Part shown: in pieces, positions 56,714-64,000 of the stretch
Layout of the letters: each line of letters opens with the position of its first letter
How positions within the stretch are numbered: the stretch's first letter is position 1
Origin: Apium graveolens
Lineage: Eukaryota > Streptophyta > Magnoliopsida > Apiales > Apiaceae
NCBI RefSeq assembly: GCF_009905375.1
Contig: NC_133648.1
Coordinates: forward strand, 88,040,307-88,104,306
Length of the DNA: 64,000 bases
Direction: 5' to 3'
Notes under the pieces: model-generated
Database searches by the model: none
What the model saw: the letters and a program-made list of their open reading frames with translations, nothing else
Told to the model about the DNA's origin: nothing
Program-made: the position numbers and the translations under genes

Positions 56714-57774
56714 TGTTAGGAAAATATGTATTAGTTTGATGATAAGTTAAACAAAACACTTAAGTAGAAATCTAGTGTTTGTCGCCTCAACGGATAAGAC
56801 CATTCTAACTATCCGTTGATGGAGTAGCTTTACTTAAAAATAAGTTTAGTATTGTTGCACATTTCAGTTTCTATATTTAAGTTATAATTCTTAGATGATT
56901 ATGGGAAATTATAAGTCATGTTGACTATTAGTGGATATGCAAATAGGAGGGCTAATTGTAAATATTTCATTCCTTGTAATTTTGTATAAGTGAAGTAGTA
57001 TCAACTGATAAATTAAAGGCCTTCAACGGATGAGAAATAAAGCTTCAACGGATGTCTCTAAAGCTTCAACAGATAACATCCATCAACGGATGAGCGCATC
57101 AACGGATAAAGCTTCAACTGCTAATGCATCAACGGATAAAGCCATCAACGGATGAAAGCTTCAACGGATGCTCAGTTCAATAGCAGTTGACAGTGACAAT
57201 TCATAAGCTGACAGAGGCACATGGGTTGACAGAGACAATTAGAATATGGTAGCCTCTGGGAGGAATCAAGAAAATGCAGCATTTCCATTCTGGTGCAAAC
57301 AAGGAAGTATTCAAAGATTCACAGATTATCCTAGATTGCATTGGATAGAGAAATGAAGAAGAAACATGTGAAGAATCTTTTTAATTGTATTTGTACTTTT
57401 GTCTTCACTTGTAAACTTGGTGATATATAAACCAAGTTGTAGCTAGTAATTAGATGGTGAATTTTCCAGAGCTTTTTAGAAAAACATAGAGAGAAAATCA
57501 TCTAGTTTGTACTAGGACGCAGCTGTGATCAATTCTTTGAATCACAGATTTTCTGGTGGAACAACAAATCCACCAGAAAAGTTTTTGAAGCCTTTGTGTT
57601 CTTTACATTTGTGTCTTGAATATATATATCTGTCTGTACCTGCTCAAAGAAATTCACACACAACTGTTCATCAAAACACTTAGCCTTTGAAACTGCTCAA
57701 AACTTGAAAAAGTTTTGAGATTTATATTCAACCCCCCTTCTGTAAATCTCATTGTTAGTTCCTTGGGAATAACA
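56714..57774 (+). repeat. Copia-B 3' LTR
   Basis: A 1061-bp near-identical copy of the 5' LTR, with the TATA inverted repeat at 57416-57436 and motif copies at 56787-56825 and 57020-57170. The hairpin region near 57550-57580 is shorter than in the 5' LTR by a small deletion. Confidence 0.95.
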
Positions 57775-57779
57775 GCATA
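57775..57779 (+). other. Target duplication GCATA, right copy, of copia-B
   Basis: It matches 29129-29133. The duplication places copia-B inside LTR-X. Confidence 0.93.
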
Positions 57780-59715
57780 ACAAGTAGCGCATGAGTGCGA
57801 GTTGCCGTAAATTAGAACGGGACCTAACGAAATGAATTGTGTTATGGTTATAGATTTCCGAGCGGAACCTAGACCATCCTCCACCTCGAGATACCCAGGC
57901 AAGTTTACGAACCCAACTCCATTTTTACTGTTGTGTTGTGAAAGGATTGTTTTACTATCATTGCATAAATACCATGCTTGCCATGATACATAGTTGTTGA
58001 ATTTCGCATAATATAGCGATGTTGTACGATAAAGTATATATCGTGAAATGTTATTTCGCTTTAAGCGTGACGTATTATATAAGACCGAGAATCGGTTGGG
58101 ATTTAAGATAAAACCCGGGAATCATTTCCGGTGATATTATAGGACGGTTATAAGTCCATAGTAGTACGTTTTTAAAGGGACTCATCGTCCACTTACGAAA
58201 TATTAAAACACCTCGAACTTTTATTAAAACGATTTCCCAACGATCATATTCCCTCAACTATATTTTATTGTTCGAATAATAAATACTATATACTTATTCC
58301 TTATTATGGGAGTAGTATACTCCACCGATTAATTATTTCAAAACCGATTTATCATTATAGATTAATTAATTATGTAGACACAAACTAGTTGAGGAATATT
58401 ATTTTAAATAATCTTTTAGAGAGTAAACTCATTCGAGGTTTGATTATTATCGATTATCATTTAATTATTTATTAAAGGGTTTATTATTGATTTAAAAATC
58501 ATAGATCCTGATTTAAAACATACTTTCTGATTTGGGAATATCATTCGAATAATTTCAGATCGTCGGTGAATATTATCCGGACTTATTAATATTTTGAATA
58601 TAGTTTCAAGGAGAAACTTTTCCCCCTTATTTAATTATCTGTTGACAACGGTCAACTCACATCCTTAGTACTTCCTCCGAAACTTTTGGAAGTACATATA
58701 TATATATATACAGTAAATCTATGCCTATCAACAAGCAAAACGCTTGGAGGAACTTCGATGTGGTTCGAGTTCTCGAGATATGGTAGGATTTCCTAAAGGA
58801 CAAGGGAGGGGTAGAATCCAAGTACTTCGTGTATTGGATACACTACTGGTACCGTAGGAGATGGTACAATATATACCTATGGACCTGCGAAGTGTGTGTA
58901 TATCCAAAATGAGGACACATAGCCCGTATGCGGCAAGGGTGACAACCGAGAGGTGAAGGTGTCGTCCTTCTACAAGTAGAAAAGGTTACTTTTATCACAG
59001 TACGACTGATCATCGTATGCGGTGGCTCCAACGAATGTCCTAATTCTTCCAATTGGAATTGTGATGCAATACTGTAACCCAAGCCTAGGTGCTGGGATTA
59101 CTATTAAGGTATTCGCAGGATATTAAAATCCCTTAAAAAATTGTTTTCATAAGAAGGTGTGTATCACCAAGGAAAACTATTTTCGAATAAAACATAATTA
59201 TCCTATATGATATATCATACAGTCATTTTCATACTGTACATTATTATGCTGGGCATTATAGCTCACACTTATTTTCTTAAATTGACACAACACAACAGTG
59301 AATCAAGATGCCTGCCATGAGAACCACAGCCAGGAAACAGGTAGGAAATGGCCAGCTGTTCCGTAGATTGTTTGGTGCTGTACCACAGGTAGTCAGAATA
59401 AGCTGGATTAGTTTTCAGTTGTTTATAGTTCGGCTTATTTATAAGTATGACTTATGTAAGGTAAGAAACAAGAAACGTATATTTGGTCAGCGGACTAACC
59501 TTACCTAAAGGTCACTCCCCGGTAAGACTAATTATATTTGGGTTGTAATAAAATTACTCTAGTTATGATGGTTTGTTTCAAAGATAATAACCTGTATGTG
59601 TGTGTGATAAGTGTGGGGTCGTGAAGCATGAGTATTTACATATTGTAGTGTGAGTTGTGTGAGTTTGGATGGTGTGGCTTCCGAGACACCTGACCCCGGG
59701 TTTTGGGGTGCCACA
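57780..59715 (+). repeat. Solo LTR-X, right part
   Basis: It continues 27402-29133 and ends GGGGTGCCACA before the AATTG duplication. It is AT-rich and contains the mini-exon at 59299-59388. Nothing else coding is seen. Confidence 0.92.
59299..59388 (+). CDS. Putative LTR-encoded first exon in LTR-X with TARK motif
   Basis: The acceptor …CACAACACAACAG ends at 59298. ATG 59308 opens 27 codons beginning MPAMRTTARKQVGNG. The last codon CAG precedes GTAGTC in phase 0. The length (27 codons) and the position of T-A-R-K (residues 7-10) are the same as in gypsy-1, although the LTRs as a whole have diverged. An alternative donor AAACAG|GTAGGA lies at 59340/59341. No downstream exon remains in this solo LTR. 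Confidence 0.45.
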
Positions 59716-60585
59716 AATTGAGTCCTTCTGTGATGCAGCCTGGAAAAAGAACAAGGAGAAACTAGTTCCAAATTTGGTGGATGGAGTGCTAACAGATGTA
59801 GACTCGACGGATGATGAGGGTCATCCGTTGGATAACAAAAAGGGTTATCCGTCGACTGATGAAAATCCTCCTCCGTCGGCTGTAAGCAAGCCTATCAGTA
59901 AAGCCAAACTTGTTAAGTTGAATGAAAAGTATGGATCTGTTTCCAAGAACTTTGTTCCAGGAGAATCGAGTCAAGTTAAGAAAGGGAAAAAGGCTAATGT
60001 TGGTCATATAACTGTCAAACAATTAGGTGACAGACTTGAAAAGATTGAGGTGAAAACAGAGGCTAAAAAGAAAAATAATAGAAATGGTAAAATAGGGATT
60101 AACAAACAGAATAACTACACACCTGATAAATATGCTCCTATAAAAATCTTTGTTAAGTGTGGTAGTGTAAATCATTTGTCTGTTAATTGCAAATCTGCCA
60201 TGCCTACTCCCATGTCTGTGCCACCTCACTTTCCCAATATGAATGCCATGCCTCCCATGCCTATGAATGCTATGTCTACACAGAATGTGAATGCATAGTT
60301 TGTTAATATGCCATTTCACCTAATCCTTATTATGCTACATTTAGTATGCCACAAATGCCATTTAGCATGCCTTACTGGAATAACATGCTCACTAATAGCA
60401 TGCCATTCTCTGTTAATTTTAATATGCATGATAATTCTGTTGTAATGAATGGTTTCAAAGGCCCAACTCAAATGACCAAGGATGAATCAGATGTTCCCAA
60501 GTCAAATGAAATAAAGCCTAAGAAACAGAAAAAGAAAGCTAACAAGGCAGGACCCAAGGAAACTTGGGTACTAAAATCAACTTGA
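59716..60585 (+). pseudogene. gag: Copia-C gag, C-terminal part, broken
   Basis: It resumes at IESFCDAAWKKNKEKL after the duplication. It contains a disordered segment with ATCCGTCG/ACGGATGA motif copies (59800-59880), the basic KKKNNRNGK, and a zinc knuckle FVKCGSVNHLSVNC that lacks its first Cys. The Met/Asn/Pro-rich tail ends ETWVLKST. A TAG at 60296-60298 and a one-base loss near 60315 interrupt it. Confidence 0.9.
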
Positions 60586-60605
60586 TTTGATTTTGATGTG
60601 TGCAG
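60568..60605 (+). other. 38-nt GT…AG segment at the copia-C gag-pol junction
   Basis: It begins GTACT and ends TGTGTGCAG, with the same length and position as in copia-A and copia-B. Confidence 0.5.
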
Positions 60606-63600
60606 AGAAACAGATTGAATCTTTGGTACTTGGATAGTGGTTGTTCAAGACACATGACTGGTGATTCTACCCTGTTCACAGTGTTCATGGAGAGAGCTGG
60701 CCCAAGTATTACTTTTGGAGATGACAACAAGGGTTATACTGTGGGATATGGCTTGATTTCAAAGGACAATGTCATCATTGAGGAGGTTGCCTTAGTGGAT
60801 GGTCTCAAACACAACTTGTTGAGTATCAGCCAGCTTTGTGATAAAGGCAATTCAGTAACCTTTAACTCAGAAGCCTGTGTTGTGACTAACAAAAGAAGCA
60901 ACAAAGTGGTTCTCACTGGTGTGAGAAAAGGAAATGTGTACCTAGCTGATTTCAACTCACCTAATGCAGAATCTGTTACTTGTCTTCTCAGTAAAGCAAG
61001 TCAGGATGAAAGTTGGCTATGGCACAAGAAGCTATCCCATTTAAACTTAAGACCATGAATGAGCTAGTAAAGAAAGAATTGGTTAGAGGCATTCCTCTAG
61101 TGGAGTTTTCTAAGGATGGATTGTGTGATGCCTGCCAAAAAGGGAAGTAGATTAAAGCATCATTTAGGAAGAAACTTGATTCAACAATTGAAGAACCTTT
61201 GCAACTGCTACACATGGATTTGTTTGGACCAGTCAATGTGTTGTCCATCTCAAGGAAAAGATTTTGCCTAGTAATTGTAGATGATTTCTCAAAGTTCTCT
61301 TGGACATATTTCCTAAAGTCTAAAGATGAGGCTAGTGAAATCATTATCAATCACATAAGGCAAGTCAATAATCATCCTGATTTCAAGGTTATAAGAATCA
61401 GGAGTGACAATGGAATTGAGTTCAAGAATTCAGTCATGAGAGCATTCTCTGAGGAAAATGGGATTCTGCATGAGTTTTCAGCAGCAAGAACTTCACAACA
61501 GAATGGAGTAGTGAAAAGGAAGAACATATCACTTATTGAAGCTACAAGGATAATGCTTGAAGAATCTAAACTGCCAACATATTTCTGGGCTGAAGCTGTA
61601 AATACTGCATGCTACACTCAGAATATTTCCCTGGTTAATCAAACAAGATGCATGACTCCCTATCAATTGTTCAAGAACAAAAAGCCAACTCTAAATTTTC
61701 TTCATGTCTTTGGCTGTAAATGCTATATTCTGAGAAATCAAACTGATCAAAATGGGAAGTTTGATGCTAAAGCAGATGAAGGAATTTTTGTTGGATATGC
61801 TGTTGGTAAAGCATATAGAGTCTACAATCTAAGAACCAACATTGTTGTGGAATCAATACATGTTGTGTTTGATGATAAAAAGATTGAAGGACTTCAAGAT
61901 GAAGATTGCCATGAGAGTCTCAAATTCGACAATGTGGAGATGGTTAGTGATGACAGTGATGATGAAAGTGATCAAGAAACAGTATCAAAGGATAATGCAG
62001 AAAAATCTACTACCAATGAAGCACAAAACTCAACATCTATCGAGTTGCATAATGCTTCATCCATCGGGAGGCAATCTGCATTATCCGTCGGAAGACAACC
62101 AGCTTCATCCATCGGTACTCAAAATTTACCATCCGTCGGGTTATCAAAAGGAGCAGGAAGTCAGGATAGATCACCTATAGAAAGTTCCCCTTTCTCAAAT
62201 CAAAGATCCAAAAACTCAAGGGGAGTTTCTCACAATCAAAACTCAATCACCATCAAGACAATAATGAGGCCTCTTCATCAAGAGCTAATCTACCTCAATA
62301 AAGAAAATGGACAAAAGATTACCCATTTGAGCTCATAATTGGTGATGTTTCTTCTAGAGTTCAAACCAGGAGAGCAACTCAAAAAGAATGTCTATACAGC
62401 AGCTTTCTTTCCAAGGAAGAATCAAAGAAGGTAGAAGAAGCTTTGTTGGATCCTGATTGGATTTTAGCTATGCATGAGGAGCTAAACCAATTTGAAAGGA
62501 ATAATGTATGGAAGCTGGTGCCCAAGCCTAAAGGAAAGAATCCAATAGACACCAAATGGGTATTCAGAAACAAGATGGATGAAAATGGCATAGTAGTCAG
62601 GAACAAAGCAAGATTGGTTGCTAAGGGCTATTATCAACAAGAAGGAATAGATTTTGATGAAACATTTGCTCCTGTTGCAAGACTTGAAGCCATCAGAATC
62701 TTCTTAGCCTATGCAGCCCATGCCAATTTCAAGGTCTATCAAATGGATGTCAAAAGTGCCTTTCTGAATGGAGATTTGGAGGAGGAAGTCTATGTCAGTC
62801 AACCTCCTGGTTTTGAAGATCCAAATTTTTCAGAACATGTCTATTATCTTTTGAAAGCTTTTTATGGATTGAAGCAAACACCTAGAGCCTGGTATGACAC
62901 TTTATCAAAGTTCCTTTTGGAAAATCATTTCACAAGAGGTATTGTAGATTAAAATTTATTCTTTAGAAATGTTAATGGCTCTAGTATACTTGTTTAAATT
63001 TATGTAGATGATATTATTTTTGGCTCTACAGATGAGAAACTTTGCAAAAAGTTTGCCAAATTGATGCAAAGTAAGTATGAAATGAGTATGATGGGAGAAC
63101 TAACTTACTTTCTTGGTTTGCAAGTTAAGCAAGTTAGTGATGGAATATTCATTAGTCAAACTAAATATATTTTTGATCTTTTAAAGAAGTTTGATCTAAT
63201 GGATTGCACATCTGCAAAAACCGACATGGCTACTGCAACTAAGCTTGAATTAAACACTACTGAAAAGTCTGTGGATATTTCAAGTTATAGGGGCATGGTT
63301 GGCTCACTTCTGTACTTAACATCTAGTAGGCCAGATATAATATTTGCTACATGTTTATGTGCTAGATTTCAGGCTGATCCTAGAGAATCTCACTTAATAG
63401 CTATTAAGAGAATTTTCAGATATCTCAAGGGAACACCAAAACTTGGCATTCGGTACCCTAGAGATTCTGGTTTTGATCTAACTGGTTATTCAGATGTAGA
63501 TTATGCAGGTTGTAGAATTGATAGAAAAAGTACAACAGGAACCTGTCAATTTCTAGGAAACAAGCTTGTGTCCTGGTTCAGTAAAAAGTAAAATTCAGTT

Positions 63601-63731
63601 TCTACTTCTACAGCTGAAGCTGAATATATTGCTGCTAGCAGTTGCTGTGCACAGATTTTATGGATGAAAAATCAATTGCTAGACTATGGTTTGCAAGTTG
63701 AAAGAATTCCTATCTTCTGTGATAACACAAG
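60600..63731 (+). pseudogene. pol: Copia-C pol, truncated by element H
   Basis: Protease has DSGCSRHMTG. The pre-integrase zinc region is HKKLSHLN… CDACQKGK. Integrase has VDDFSKFSW, SDNGIEF and VKRKNISLIEATRIMLEE. The SVGR/SIGR motif linker is at 62030-62145. RT has [20 protein letters not shown] and [10 protein letters not shown]. RNase H has GYSDVDYAGC and STAEAEYIAA. Lesions: frame loss near 61050, TAG near 61147, a one-base loss near 62255, TAA 62950-62952, TAA near 62995 and TAA 63589-63591. The reading stops at FCDNTS where copia-A continues AIAITENPVHH. Confidence 0.93.
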
Positions 63732-64000
63732 TGAAAGGCATATGTCATAGCCTACTCGTTTATTCGAGTATTTAACTCAACTCAAATAAGAATGTAATAA
63801 GTAAATAGTGGATCAATCGTCAGAGAGATCTCACAATGTAACATCTGTCAAAGAATAAAGAAACATTGTTCATCTGCAGACTTGAAGATTCACTGGAAGA
63901 AGTTCAAGAATTTGATCATGCCTCAGTGATATAAATCAAGATCGTGGATTTAATCAAGTGACAGAGATCTCGTCAGGGTATCATTTATTACAAGGATTCA
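63732..64000. mobile_element. Edge of another insertion (element H), probably an LTR
   Basis: Copia-C sequence ends after AACACAAG, and a new sequence starting TGAAAGGCATATGTC follows. A start with TG in the middle of RNase H fits an LTR end. Only 269 bp are visible, so family and strand cannot be settled. Confidence 0.55.

Larger units (their letters stand above)
29134..57774 (+). mobile_element. Copia-B, Sirevirus-like Ty1/copia with a long extra ORF
   Basis: It has both LTRs (1073 and 1061 bp), a perfect primer site, gag, pol and a 4.4-kb extra ORF. The GCATA duplication is at 29129-29133 and 57775-57779. Its pol is split by gypsy-D (35384-51405). Without insertions it would be about 12.6 kb, long for copia because of the extra ORF. 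It is a different family from A and C: its repeated motif is ATCCGTTGA instead of ATCCGTCGG. Confidence 0.94.
24755..63731 (+). mobile_element. Copia-C, Sirevirus-like Ty1/copia, split by nested insertions
   Basis: Its own sequence is 24755-27401 and 59716-63731. Everything between is LTR-X and what is nested in it. It belongs to the same family as copia-A. Gag is split after KVQGIV and resumes exactly at the AATTG duplication. Its 3' end is cut by element H at about 63732, inside RNase H, so its extra ORF and 3' LTR are not visible. Confidence 0.92.

Noticed and set aside
1..64000. Host genes, tRNA or rRNA
   Set aside because: Every coding stretch I could identify belongs to a retroelement, and the remaining gaps are LTR or leader sequence.

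Overview
The window is a block of nested LTR retrotransposons from a flowering plant, probably a eudicot and probably heterochromatin. I see no host gene, tRNA or rRNA. Plant origin is inferred from three things: Tekay/Del-type chromoviruses (Ty3/gypsy) whose integrase ends in a chromodomain, Sirevirus-like Ty1/copia elements with a long extra ORF after pol, and primer sites matching plant initiator-Met tRNA (TGGTATCAGAGC). The species cannot be told from the sequence alone. Every gag and pol copy carries stops or frameshifts, so all are annotated as broken.

Layout. (1) Positions 1-13526: gypsy-1 on +, with the 5' LTR cut by the window edge and a complete 4351-bp 3' LTR. It sits inside LTR-X', the first 1 kb of an LTR on - (13527-14553). 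LTR-X' sits in the extra ORF of copia-A on - (14554-22255). Copia-A sits in the pol gene of gypsy-F on + (22261-22803), whose 3' LTR follows (22804-24754). (2) Copia-C on + starts at about 24755 in that LTR and runs to 63731, where another element (H) begins. Copia-C gag is split by solo LTR-X (27402-29133 and 57780-59715, duplication AATTG). LTR-X is split by copia-B on + (29134-57774, duplication GCATA). Copia-B pol is split by gypsy-D on - (35384-51405). Gypsy-D pol is split by solo LTR-G (40847-44986, duplication AAAAC). The nesting order F > C > X > B > D > G can be read base by base from the duplications.

How the genes work together. Each element has the usual capsid/nucleocapsid (gag), protease, reverse transcriptase, RNase H and integrase regions. 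Two further layers stand out. First, all four complete Tekay-type LTR families appear to carry a small coding exon of 21-28 codons near the LTR 3' end. It is preceded by an AG acceptor and followed by a phase-0 GTAG(T/G) donor. In gypsy-1 and gypsy-D a matching phase-0 acceptor lies past the primer site, in front of an acidic Ser/Asp/Pro-rich ORF placed before gag. This predicts a spliced ORF0 protein whose mRNA lacks the primer binding site. In gypsy-1 the exon begins MARLRRTARKS, close to the histone H3 tail. Second, the copia elements carry an extra ORF after pol with its own TATA box. They also carry many copies of a short ATCCGTCGG or ATCCGTTGA motif in the LTRs and in unstructured coding segments. 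This layout is reminiscent of transposons that encode anti-silencing DNA-binding proteins, but that link is inference.
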